Shown piece by piece: positions 1 to 6,089 of a stretch of DNA of 6,089 nucleotides. This DNA is from DAOMOP01 sp035444405. GTDB taxonomy: Bacteria; Pseudomonadota; Gammaproteobacteria; Burkholderiales; Rhodocyclaceae. The DNA lies in contig DAOMOP010000222.1 in assembly GCA_035444405.1 (NCBI GenBank), positions 1 through 6,089 on the forward strand, in the 5' to 3' direction. The notes under the pieces are model-generated. The model was not told the origin of the DNA. It was given only the letters and a program-made list of their open reading frames with translations, and did no database searches. Numbering within the stretch: the stretch's first letter is position 1; every line of letters starts with the position of its first letter. The translations under genes and the position numbers were made by a program.

Positions 1-2888
1 CCCAGCCGTCCCAGCCGATAGCCCTCGTCGATCGCATCGAAACGGCCGCACAGCACACCCCCGTAGCCGGCGAACGCGGGTGCGGCGGAGTCGGTCAGGC
101 CGTGTCGCACGGTCAGCTCGATCTGTCGCGCCATCACCAGCGGACGCAGCGACGAGCTCGAGAACTTGACGATGCCGAACATGCTCGCGAGTATCGACAG
201 GGCGGCAAGCGTCTGCGGCGCGCGGATCTCCGGGGCGGTGAGAATGCGCTCGGCCGCGACGCCGCGCAGCAGCCACTGGGTGCGAAGCAGTTCCAGCCAG
301 ATGTGCAGGCGGCTCGGGTCGCGCGGCAGCGAGACGCCGAGCAGCCCGAGCACCTCCAGCGCGATCGCCAGGCCGTCGCCGAAGCGATTGCGCGAGACCT
401 GCGACTGGATGCGGATCTCATAGACCCGGACCTTCTCGATGAGCGCGTGTGCGTGCTCCTCGACACTGCCGATGAGGCGCTCCATCAGCGTGAAGTCCGC
501 CTTGATGTTGGCCGCCTCGGCAGCGGCGATGTGCAGATCGCGGGCGAGCTCGTAGCAGGTGCGCCAGCAGTCGTCGGGCAGCAGCTCCAGGCCGGTCTGC
601 AGGTAGTCGAGGGCGGTGTCGAACGCGGCCGACTCGCGGGCGCGGCGTCCGGCCTTCAGGTTCAGCGCAGCCAGGTCGAGCCGTTCGGCCGCGGTGCCAA
701 TGCGGTTGCGGGCGAGATTGAGATGGTTGGTGATCTCGAAGACGCGCGCATCGACCTCGTCGGGGTCGAGACTGTTCTGCAGCAGCCGGCCGATCAACAG
801 ATGCAAGGCCTCGAGCTCGGCCTCGTCGATCAGCGAGTAGGCCGCCTGCTGGACGCGGTCGTGGATGAAGCGGTAGCGCGTGCGTGTCGCGTCGAAGTGC
901 TGGAACAGCCGGTAGCTGTCGTCGATCGGGGCGACCAGGCCCTCGGTCAGGGCCGGCCACAGGTCATCCGCGGTCTGGCGCGAACTGCTCTGGTGCGCGA
1001 CCGACAGCGTGCGCAGGTTGAAGGTGCTGCCGATGCAGGCCGCCAGCGGGAGAACCTTTTGCGTGCGCGGCGGCAGGCGCTGGATCTTGCCGACCATCAG
1101 CGACACGACGTCGTCGGTCATCTCCCGTGCGCGGATGGCCGCTTCGTCCCATTGCCACCGGCGGTCGCGGAAATGAATCAGGCCTTCCTCGTACAGCGAC
1201 GACAGGAACTGGTTCAGAAAGAACGGATTGCCCTGCGTCTTCTCGTGGCAGATCAGCGCGAGCTGCCTGCATTCGCGCTCGTCGCGATGCAGGGTCTCCG
1301 CGACCATGCGGCCGACCTGCGGCGGTGTCAGCGGCTCGAGCCGGTATTCGTGGGTCTCGAGCGGGTAGTCGCGCAGCCGTTGCAGCGTCGGCGGCAGCGC
1401 GTGCCCGGCATGCAGCTCATGGTCGCGGTAGCTGCCGACCAGCATCAGGTGGGGCAGGCACGGCATGCGGGCGAGCGACTCGAGCAGCTGCAGCGATGCG
1501 AGGTCGGCCCATTGCAGATCGTCCAGAAACAGCACCAGCGGGCTGCCTGGCTGCGCAAACACGCCGAGCAGCTGCGCGAACACACGAAAGCGCCCTTGCT
1601 CGTCGAGCGGGGGGCGCTCGGCCGGCCCGGTGAGCTCGCCGACGATCGGAGCGAGCTCGGGAATCAGTTTCAGCAGTGCCGGCATGTTGCTGCCGAGCTC
1701 GGCATGGAGGCGATTTCGCCACGCCGCGACACGCTCCTCCGGTTCGGCCAGCAGCTGGCGCACCAGACCCTGCAAGGCCTGCAGAATCGCGAAGTAGGGG
1801 CGGTTGCGGCGGAACTGATCGAACTTGCCGCTGCTGAAACGGCCTTCGTGCTCGTTGATGTACTGGCGCAGCTCGTGCACCAGGCTGGACTTGCCGACCC
1901 CGGTGTAGCCGCTGATCAGCACCAGCGACTGTCCGCCCGACGCACACCCTTTGTAGTTCGCCGTCAGCCGCTCGAGCATGTCCTCGCGGCCGTAGAGTTT
2001 TTGCGGCACCTGGAAGCGTGCCGAAACGTCGTGCGTGCCGACGGCGAACCGGTCGATGCGGCCGTGCCGTCGCCATTGGTCGAGGCAGCGCTCGAGATCG
2101 TGAACGAGCCCAACCGCCGACTGATAGCGTTGCGCGGCATCCTTGGCGAGCAGCTTCAGCACGATCTCGGACACCATCGCCGGCAGCGTGCGATTGACCA
2201 GGTGCGGTGCCACCGGTTGTCGCGCGATGTGGCAGTGCACGAGCTCGAGCGACTCCTCGCCCGAGAACGGCGGATGGCCGGTCAGCAGCTCGTACAGCGT
2301 CGCGCCGAAGCTGTAGTAGTCGGTGCGGTAGTCGATCGCGCGGTTGATGCGCCCGGTCTGCTCCGGGGCGATGTAGGGCAGCGCACGGGTGGCGAGCTGC
2401 GGCGTGTTCCAGCTCGCCTGCTCGCGGCTCAGTCGCGTGCTGAGCGAAAAATCGATCAGCTCGGGTTCGCCGCTGTCGACGTTCACCAGTATGTGATCGG
2501 GGCTCACCTGCTTGTGCGTGATGCGCGCCTCGTGCAGGCGCCCGAGCACTTCGGCCACGCGGGCCATGATGGCCAGCCAGTCGGGCCAGTCCTGATCGCC
2601 GCTGATGATCAGATGCCGCAGCGAGCGCCCGCCGTGGTCGGCGAACACGATGGCCGGGCCGCGTTCGAGCTCCAGCATCTCGAGCGGCTTGATCACCCCG
2701 CTGATGTCGAGCGGGCGCAGGATCTCGTACTCGTGCTGCAGGCGGCTCAGCTGCTCGGGCGAGCACAGGCTGCGGTACAGCTGCTTGATGATCACCGCCT
2801 CGGCACGGCCCGGCATCTCGGCGCGACTCACCGAGCATGCGCGGCCCTGGTGCAGCCGCTTGAGGATGCGGAGTGTGCCGGCGGGCAT
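1..2888 (-). CDS. Giant STK-like/AAA_16 ATPase sensor protein, probably ending in a histidine kinase (partial, C-terminus off the window)
   Basis: Open frame of 962 codons from the ATG at 2888-2886 to the left edge, with no stop. Residues about 1-270 form a serine/threonine-kinase-like domain: candidate ATP-binding Lys35 (AVIIKQL), catalytic-loop region at 125-132 reading HKQVSPDH, DFS at 146-148, APE at 174-176 in YIAPEQTGR, followed by the family-typical IDYRTDYYSFGATLYELL. Residues about 305-600 are an AAA_16/NACHT-like ATPase: Walker A GYTGVGKSS with Lys333, Walker B LVLFLDD with Asp456/457, and a GNPFF motif at 553-557. Residues about 690-962 are a helical TPR-like solenoid. Family knowledge: this order matches the trifunctional kinase/ATPase/sensor histidine kinases of about 1700-2000 residues that end in GAF and HisKA/HATPase domains; that end is not visible here. 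The catalytic Asp of the kinase loop is Gln127 and the metal-binding Asn is His132, so this domain is probably inactive. The gene begins 7 bases after the response regulator stop with a poor ribosome site, suggesting an operon with translational coupling. It probably phosphorylates that regulator (inference). Confidence 0.88.
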   Translation of the reverse strand, partial: MPAGTLRILKRLHQGRACSVSRAEMPGRAEAVIIKQLYRSLCSPEQLSRLQHEYEILRPLDISGVIKPLEMLELERGPAIVFADHGGRSLRHLIISGDQDWPDWLAIMARVAEVLGRLHEARITHKQVSPDHILVNVDSGEPELIDFSLSTRLSREQASWNTPQLATRALPYIAPEQTGRINRAIDYRTDYYSFGATLYELLTGHPPFSGEESLELVHCHIARQPVAPHLVNRTLPAMVSEIVLKLLAKDAAQRYQSAVGLVHDLERCLDQWRRHGRIDRFAVGTHDVSARFQVPQKLYGREDMLERLTANYKGCASGGQSLVLISGYTGVGKSSLVHELRQYINEHEGRFSSGKFDQFRRNRPYFAILQALQGLVRQLLAEPEERVAAWRNRLHAELGSNMPALLKLIPELAPIVGELTGPAERPPLDEQGRFRVFAQLLGVFAQPGSPLVLFLDDLQWADLASLQLLESLARMPCLPHLMLVGSYRDHELHAGHALPPTLQRLRDYPLETHEYRLEPLTPPQVGRMVAETLHRDERECRQLALICHEKTQGNPFFLNQFLSSLYEEGLIHFRDRRWQWDEAAIRAREMTDDVVSLMVGKIQRLPPRTQKVLPLAACIGSTFNLRTLSVAHQSSSRQTADDLWPALTEGLVAPIDDSYRLFQHFDATRTRYRFIHDRVQQAAYSLIDEAELEALHLLIGRLLQNSLDPDEVDARVFEITNHLNLARNRIGTAAERLDLAALNLKAGRRARESAAFDTALDYLQTGLELLPDDCWRTCYELARDLHIAAAEAANIKADFTLMERLIGSVEEHAHALIEKVRVYEIRIQSQVSRNRFGDGLAIALEVLGLLGVSLPRDPSRLHIWLELLRTQWLLRGVAAERILTAPEIRAPQTLAALSILASMFGIVKFSSSSLRPLVMARQIELTVRHGLTDSAAPAFAGYGGVLCGRFDAIDEGYRLGRL

Positions 2889-2895
2889 GTTCGCT

Positions 2896-3624
2896 TCAGT
2901 CGAGCTCGCCCGCGAAGATGTAGCCGGCGCCGTGCGCGGTCAGGATGAAATGCGGCGTCGCGGGGTTGTCGTTGAGCTTGCGGCGCAGCCGTCCGACGAG
3001 CACGTCTATCGATCGGTCGTTCGGTGTCCATTCGCGGTCGTGAATCGCGTCCATCAGCTGGTCGCGCGACAGCACCTGCCCCGCGTGCGTGATCAGTGCC
3101 TGCAGCAGTTTGAATTCGCCCTGGGGAAGCCGCTCGTACTGACCCTGCGGGCCGGTGAGCTGGCGCTTGTGCGCATCGAGCCGCCAGCCCTCGAAGCGCC
3201 AGCTCGCGTGCTCGGACGCGTGCTGCTCCGCGGTGCGCGAATCGGCCACGCGCCACAGCAGGTTCTTTGCCCGCACCAGCAGCTCGCGCGGATTGAAGGG
3301 CTTGGTGACATAGTCGTCGGCGCCGAGCTCGAGCCCGACGATGCGGTCGATCTCGTCGCCCTTGGCCGTGACGAGGATGATGCCGACCTTGGAGGCCGCG
3401 CGCAGCTCGCGCGTCAGCGTCAGGCCGTCCTTGCCTGGAAGGTTGATGTCCAGGAGGATCAGGTCGATCTCGTCCCGCTCGACGCGCTGCGTCAGGTCGT
3501 CGGCCTTCTCCGATTCGCTGACGTGGTAGCCCTCCTTCTCGAAGTAGCTCGCGAGCAGGGAGCGGGACGCCAAGTCGTCCTCGATGATCATGATGTGCGG
3601 GCTGCGGACGGATTCTCTCGACAT
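2896..3624 (-). CDS. TorR-like OmpR/PhoB-family response regulator
   Basis: 242-residue two-domain transcription factor. The receiver domain (about 9-125) has the acidic pair Asp16/Asp17, phospho-acceptor Asp59 in LILLDINLPGKDGL, switch Thr86 in ILVTAKGDEIDRIVGLE, Tyr105 and Lys108 in GADDYVTKPFNPREL. The stretch up to KNLLWR strongly resembles TorR/ArcA-type regulators. The C-terminal winged helix (about 140-240) has the recognition helix DRSIDVLVGRLRRKL and the wing hairpin HGAGYIF. The ATG at 3624 is chosen because it places the first beta strand (HIMIIEDD) about ten residues from the start, as in the family. An upstream in-frame ATG at 3687 would add a low-complexity 21-residue tail rich in Arg/Ser/Pro and is less likely. 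No strong Shine-Dalgarno is visible before 3624. It lies upstream of the giant sensor gene and divergent from qhpA, so it is the likely controller of the amine dehydrogenase operon and perhaps of its own (inference). The inducing signal is unknown. Confidence 0.93.
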   Translation of the reverse strand: MSRESVRSPHIMIIEDDLASRSLLASYFEKEGYHVSESEKADDLTQRVERDEIDLILLDINLPGKDGLTLTRELRAASKVGIILVTAKGDEIDRIVGLELGADDYVTKPFNPRELLVRAKNLLWRVADSRTAEQHASEHASWRFEGWRLDAHKRQLTGPQGQYERLPQGEFKLLQALITHAGQVLSRDQLMDAIHDREWTPNDRSIDVLVGRLRRKLNDNPATPHFILTAHGAGYIFAGELD

Positions 3625-3690
3625 CTTGCGTGCATCTCGTGATGGATGGGGGGCGGGGCGCGAGGTGGTTCCGCTGCCAGCGCGCATGAT

Positions 3691-3706
3691 TACCCGAAAT
3701 CGGGTA
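3691..3706. repeat. Perfect palindrome TACCCGA-AA-TCGGGTA, candidate operator
   Basis: Two 7-bp inverted arms separated by AA form a 16-bp dyad, 67 bp upstream of the response regulator start codon. The symmetry and size fit a dimeric regulator site, and its place fits control of the regulator-sensor operon. OmpR-family proteins usually prefer direct repeats, so a different protein may bind here. I do not recognise the motif. Function is inferred from position and symmetry only. Confidence 0.5.
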
Positions 3707-3755
3707 GGCGATCAACGCGGCGCGGCGCGACACGGCGCCGGCGTCGAGTCCTTGC

Positions 3756-3773
3756 GCGCACCTTCTTGTGCGC
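3756..3773. repeat. Perfect 6-bp inverted repeat GCGCAC-CTTCTT-GTGCGC
   Basis: A perfect GC-rich stem of 6 bp with a 6-base spacer, directly before the AT-rich block upstream of qhpA. No T-run follows on the plus strand, so it is not a convincing intrinsic terminator. It could be a second dyad operator, a hairpin in a divergent transcript leader, or chance in GC-rich DNA. Confidence 0.35.
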
Positions 3774-3776
3774 CCG

Positions 3777-3826
3777 TTTACATCTGAGCACAACTTTGCA
3801 CAAATCGCCTCAACTTCATTTACATC
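3777..3826 (+). repeat. Direct repeat TTTACATC, two copies 42 bp apart
   Basis: Identical 8-mers lie at 3777-3784 and 3819-3826, with a start-to-start distance of 42 bp, close to four helical turns. A related TACATG occurs at 3844. In both copies the first six bases match five of six positions of a sigma-70 -35 box. They could be paired regulator half-sites or alternative promoter elements. Confidence 0.4.
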
Positions 3827-3828
3827 GC
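3789..3828 (+). promoter_or_regulatory. Tandem imperfect 20-bp repeat with 10-bp sub-periodicity, candidate response-regulator operator
   Basis: Unit A at 3789-3808 and unit B at 3809-3828 are adjacent and agree at 13 of 20 positions; both contain CAACTT at positions 3-8 and end in ATCGC. Within and next to unit A, GCACAA recurs exactly 10 bp apart (3788 and 3798). Direct repeats phased at 10-11 bp are the normal binding pattern of OmpR/PhoB-family regulators, and TorR itself uses decameric direct repeats. The block ends about 103 bp before the qhpA start codon, suitable for an activator site next to the promoter. Assignment to the neighbouring regulator is an inference. Confidence 0.45.
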
Positions 3829-3836
3829 CGCTGTAA
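3820..3836. repeat. Interrupted dyad TTACA-N7-TGTAA
   Basis: Five-base inverted arms at 3820-3824 and 3832-3836 flank a GC-rich 7-base spacer. It overlaps the end of the tandem repeat and the best -10-like hexamer (TGTAAG at 3832). The arms are short, so chance is possible. If real it could be a repressor or LysR-like half-site pair at the qhpA promoter. Confidence 0.3.
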
Positions 3837-3865
3837 GTTGCCCTACATGCTCAAGGGGTGGAAGG

Positions 3866-3883
3866 CGCACGCAATCGGTGCGT
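3866..3883 (+). other. Small hairpin in the probable qhpA leader
   Basis: CGCAC at 3866-3870 can pair with GTGCG at 3878-3882, or alternatively ACGCA at 3869-3873 with TGCGT at 3879-3883. It lies 49-66 bases before the qhpA start codon, so it may be in the 5' leader. Short arms and high local GC make the functional value doubtful. Confidence 0.2.
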
Positions 3884-3920
3884 CATCCAGTCCAGGGGCC
3901 AGAACAGCACCACACCACAC

Positions 3921-3929
3921 AGGAAGGAG
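3921..3929 (+). promoter_or_regulatory. Strong ribosome binding site of qhpA
   Basis: AGGAAGGAG stands just before the ATG at 3932; the AGGA core is 7 bases away. This fixes the start at 3932 rather than the in-frame GTG at 3878, and predicts high translation of a structural subunit. Confidence 0.8.
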
Positions 3930-3931
3930 CG

Positions 3932-5536
3932 ATGGCTTTGATCAAGAAAAACTCTATCCGCGCGATGCTCGGGGCGGGTGCGCTGGCCCTGTCAGGCGCG
4001 CTGAGCACATCCGTGCTTGCGGCGGAGCTCGACGGCAGGAGCATCATCCGGGCGAATTGCCTCACCTGTCATACCGAGGATGGCGCGAGCGGCAAGTTCT
4101 CGCGCATCAGCGAGCAGCGCAAGACGCCGGAAGGGTGGCAGATGACGCTGAACCGGATGGAGCATCTGCGTTCGCTGAAGCTGCCGGCGGCCGAAAAACG
4201 CGCGGTGATCAAGTATCTCGCCGACACCCAGGGCCTCGCGCCGTCCGAAGCGGCGCCTTACCGCTATCTGCTCGAGCAGGACACCAATCGGGTCGAGGAG
4301 GTCGGCGAGGCCTACGCCGAAATGTGCGCGCGCTGTCATTCGGGTGCGCGCTTCGGGCTGCAGCGGCGCAGCGAGGCCGAATGGAATCTGCTCGTGCACT
4401 TCCACATGGGGCAGCATCCGACCCTGGAGCTGCACGCGATGTCGCGTGACCGCCCGTGGATGCAGCTCGCGCTCAACGAGACGGTGCCGCAGCTCGCAAA
4501 GGATTACCCGTTCGATTCGCAGGCGTGGCGAGACTGGCAGCAGGCGGCCAAGCCCCAGCTCGGCGGTTCGTGGCGCTTGCTCGGTTATGTGCCGGGCAAG
4601 GGCGAGTTCGATGCGCGCATGATTGCCGCACCGGCCGGAGCCGATCGCTTCGAGCTGCGCATCGACGGACGCTACGCCGACGGCTCGCCGATGAGCGGAA
4701 GCGGCACGGCCACCGTCTATACCGGCTACGAATGGCGCGGCAATCTGAACATCGATGGCGTGGCGATGCGCCAGGTGCTGGCGGCCGATCCGAAGGGGGG
4801 CGCGATGAGCGGCCGGCTCTTCGTGCGTTCTTCGCGCGAGATCGGCGGCGAGCTGCGCGCCGTCAAGGAAGGCTCGGCCTCGCAGGTGCTCGCGGTGATG
4901 CCCGCGCATCTGCGCGCCGGCGAGGCGCAGACGCTCACCATCGTCGGCAGCCGGCTCAATGGCTCGGTGTCGCTGGGCAAGGGCGTGCGCGTGCTCGACG
5001 TGCTGTCGCGCAGCGCCGATCGCATCACCGTGCGCGCGCAGGCCAACGGGGCGGCCGGCATGCGTGATGTCAGCGTCGGCCGGGCGACCGGGGCGGGGCT
5101 GCTGGCGGTCTACGATCGCGTCGCGCGGGTCGATGTCTCGCCGGCCAACGCGGTGTCCCGTTTCGGTGGGCCGGGCGACGTGCAGATGGAGAAGGTGCGT
5201 GTGGCCTATCGCGCCGTCGGCTACGCGGCAGGTCCGGACGGCGAGGCCGGCACCGACGACGATCTGCGGCTGGGCTACATGCCGGCGACCTGGGCGATCG
5301 CGCCGTTCGACGAGGCGGCCGCGGAGGAGAAGGATCACGAATTCGCCGGCAGCATCGATGCCGACGGCGTGTTCACGCCGGGTGACGCCGGTCCGAACCC
5401 GCAGCGCAGGAAATCGGCCAACAACGGCGGCAATCTCTCCGTTGTCGCGACGGTGGGCGCCGGCGCCGAGGCGGTGACGGGCCACGGGCACCTGCTCGTG
5501 GCAGTGCCCGATTTCGTGCGCCGCGTGCTCGACTGA
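3932..5536 (+). CDS. qhpA: Quinohemoprotein amine dehydrogenase alpha subunit (di-haem)
   Basis: 534-residue precursor, close to the usual size of about 60 kDa for this subunit. In the periplasm it takes electrons from the cysteine tryptophylquinone cofactor of the gamma subunit during oxidative deamination of primary amines, and passes them to an external cytochrome c or cupredoxin. Residues 1-30 are a Sec signal peptide: KK near the start, a hydrophobic Ala/Leu core and a likely cut after SVLA. The di-haem domain follows (about 31-190), with CLTCH at 43-47 and CARCH at 132-136. Then come three beta-rich domains typical of this family: about 195-305 (from GGSWRLLGY), about 308-395 (Ig-like, from SQVLAVMPAHLRAGE) and about 396-534 (from YDRVARVDVSP to the C-terminus). 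Family knowledge: this four-domain order with two covalent haems c is specific to the alpha subunit. The next gene is the dedicated maturase, which strongly supports the call. The same gene is called peaA where phenylethylamine is the known substrate. The true substrate cannot be read from the sequence. Confidence 0.95.
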   Translation: MALIKKNSIRAMLGAGALALSGALSTSVLAAELDGRSIIRANCLTCHTEDGASGKFSRISEQRKTPEGWQMTLNRMEHLRSLKLPAAEKRAVIKYLADTQGLAPSEAAPYRYLLEQDTNRVEEVGEAYAEMCARCHSGARFGLQRRSEAEWNLLVHFHMGQHPTLELHAMSRDRPWMQLALNETVPQLAKDYPFDSQAWRDWQQAAKPQLGGSWRLLGYVPGKGEFDARMIAAPAGADRFELRIDGRYADGSPMSGSGTATVYTGYEWRGNLNIDGVAMRQVLAADPKGGAMSGRLFVRSSREIGGELRAVKEGSASQVLAVMPAHLRAGEAQTLTIVGSRLNGSVSLGKGVRVLDVLSRSADRITVRAQANGAAGMRDVSVGRATGAGLLAVYDRVARVDVSPANAVSRFGGPGDVQMEKVRVAYRAVGYAAGPDGEAGTDDDLRLGYMPATWAIAPFDEAAAEEKDHEFAGSIDADGVFTPGDAGPNPQRRKSANNGGNLSVVATVGAGAEAVTGHGHLLVAVPDFVRRVLD

Positions 5537-5564
5537 CGCCGTCGCGACGACCCGACACAGCTGC

Positions 5565-5571
5565 GAGGTGA
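5565..5571 (+). promoter_or_regulatory. Ribosome binding site of qhpD
   Basis: GAGGTGA lies with its GAGG core five bases before the ATG at 5574, which favours this start over a second in-frame ATG three codons later at 5583. The 37-bp gap after qhpA holds no terminator-like hairpin, so the two genes are probably co-transcribed. Confidence 0.65.
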
Positions 5572-5573
5572 TC

Positions 5574-6089
5574 ATGGGAACGATGACATTGGTGAAGCCG
5601 AATCTGCATCGCGTCGAGGTCGACGCGCGGCAGATGCTGTTTCACATTCCGAGCAGCAGCCTGTTCGAGCTCGATGCGCTCAGCCGTGCCGTGCTCGCGG
5701 TGTTCGACCGGCACGAAGAGGTCAGCGCCGCGATGCTGAAGGCGCAGCTGTCGGCCGATTACCCGGTCGATGACGTGCTCGAGGTGATCGAGGAGCTGCG
5801 CGCGCTCGAGATCATCGGCGACAGTGCAGGCACGGCGCGCATCAACCCGCTGCCGCAGGCGGTCACGAAGTTTCCGCTGACGACGGTGGTGCTGAACGTC
5901 AATACCGGCTGCAACCTGAGCTGCACCTATTGCTACAAGGAGGACCTCGCGACGCCGATCAACGGCAAGAAGATGGCCTACGAGACGGCGGTCAAGTCGA
6001 TCGAGATGTTGCTGCGCGAGTCGCCCGACCAGCCGCGCTACAACGTGGTGTTCTTCGGCGGCGAGCCGCTGTCGAACATGGCCTTGATT
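5574..6089 (+). CDS. qhpD: Radical SAM maturase of quinohemoprotein amine dehydrogenase (partial, N-terminal 172 residues)
   Basis: The frame is open to the right edge. The first 95 or so residues resemble the leader-binding (RRE/PqqD-like) N-terminal region of peptide-modifying radical SAM enzymes, with helices such as SSLFELDALSRAVLAVF and DVLEVIEELRALEII. The radical SAM core then begins: VLNVNTGCNLSCTYCYKED holds the CxxxCxxC motif with Cys113, Cys117 and Cys120, which bind the 4Fe-4S cluster and S-adenosylmethionine. FFGGEPLSN at about 160-168 is the GGEP motif that contacts SAM. Family knowledge: QhpD acts in the cytoplasm on the small gamma subunit QhpC, forming intra-peptide Cys-to-Asp/Glu thioether links before export. 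The full protein is normally about 470-480 residues with further C-terminal SPASM-type clusters, which lie outside the window. Position directly after qhpA matches known qhp operons (alpha subunit, maturase, gamma, beta). Also named peaB. Confidence 0.94.
   Translation, partial: MGTMTLVKPNLHRVEVDARQMLFHIPSSSLFELDALSRAVLAVFDRHEEVSAAMLKAQLSADYPVDDVLEVIEELRALEIIGDSAGTARINPLPQAVTKFPLTTVVLNVNTGCNLSCTYCYKEDLATPINGKKMAYETAVKSIEMLLRESPDQPRYNVVFFGGEPLSNMALI

Larger units (their letters stand above)
3625..3931. promoter_or_regulatory. Divergent intergenic control region between the regulator and qhpA
   Basis: About 307 bp with no convincing gene. It must hold the promoters for both the minus-strand regulator operon and the plus-strand qhp operon. 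The stretch 3777-3850 is clearly more AT-rich than the surroundings and carries the repeats listed separately, so the qhpA promoter probably lies there. No good sigma-70 pair is visible. TTTACA (5 of 6 matches to TTGACA) occurs at 3777 and 3819, but no matching -10 box stands at proper spacing; the best -10-like hexamer is TGTAAG at 3832. A weak core promoter is what one expects of an activator-dependent gene (inference). Confidence 0.7.

Noticed and set aside
1417..2838. Minus-strand open frame of 473 codons in another frame from the giant sensor
   Set aside because: Same strand but a different frame. The protein motifs (APE, Walker A, Walker B, GNPFF) are all in the frame beginning at 2888, which runs uninterrupted, so there is no need to invoke overlap or frameshift.
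102..2948. Long plus-strand open frame of 948 codons
   Set aside because: It lies antisense to the kinase/ATPase gene, and its product is a low-complexity mix rich in Arg, Ala, Gln and Leu with no recognisable domain. The opposite strand holds clear kinase, Walker A and Walker B motifs. Long antisense frames are common in high-GC DNA.
3625..3687. Extended N-terminus of the response regulator from the ATG at 3687
   Set aside because: The added 21 residues are not family-like, and that ATG lies only 3 bp from the palindrome with no good ribosome site. The ATG at 3624 gives the normal receiver-domain start.
3858..3875. Possible sigma-54 promoter (GG followed by GC) in the qhpA leader
   Set aside because: The GG to GC spacing is 9 rather than 10 and the surrounding bases do not match TGGCAC/TTGC. 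The regulator lacks a sigma-54 interaction domain.
5537..5573. Terminator or extra small gene between qhpA and qhpD
   Set aside because: The gap is only 37 bp, with no hairpin plus T-run and room only for the qhpD ribosome site.
3992..5575. Minus-strand open frame of 527 codons opposite qhpA
   Set aside because: Shadow of qhpA. Its product is rich in His, Arg and Ala without domain features, while the plus strand has a signal peptide, two CXXCH motifs and a strong ribosome site.

Overview
The window comes from a GC-rich proteobacterium. Its gene content suggests a betaproteobacterium of the Azoarcus/Thauera/Aromatoleum kind, but that placement is an inference from gene types and base composition only. 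No RNA genes, mobile elements or CRISPR arrays are visible.

The layout is two divergent transcription units separated by about 307 bp. The left unit (minus strand) encodes a TorR-like OmpR-family response regulator (2896-3624). Seven bases after its stop begins a very large signalling protein (2888 to beyond position 1), with an N-terminal serine/threonine-kinase-like domain, an AAA_16-type ATPase and an alpha-helical solenoid. In this family a C-terminal GAF/histidine-kinase module normally follows, and it would lie outside the window. The large protein is an open frame of 962 codons running off the left edge.

The right unit (plus strand) starts with the alpha subunit of quinohemoprotein amine dehydrogenase (qhpA, also called peaA; 3932-5536). 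This is a periplasmic di-haem protein with a signal peptide and two CXXCH motifs. It is followed after 37 bp by the start of the radical SAM maturase gene qhpD/peaB (5574 to beyond 6089), which forms thioether cross-links in the small gamma subunit. Genes for the gamma (qhpC) and beta (qhpB) subunits would be expected just to the right of the window.

The likely story is oxidation of primary amines (such as phenylethylamine or butylamine) in the periplasm, controlled by an adjacent two-component system. The divergent intergenic region is rich in repeats: a perfect palindrome near the regulator, a perfect small hairpin, and a 10/20-bp phased direct repeat upstream of qhpA that fits an OmpR/TorR-type operator. 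The most unusual point is that the kinase-like domain of the large sensor has lost the catalytic Asp (HKQ instead of HRD/HKD) and the metal-binding Asn, so it looks like a pseudokinase.
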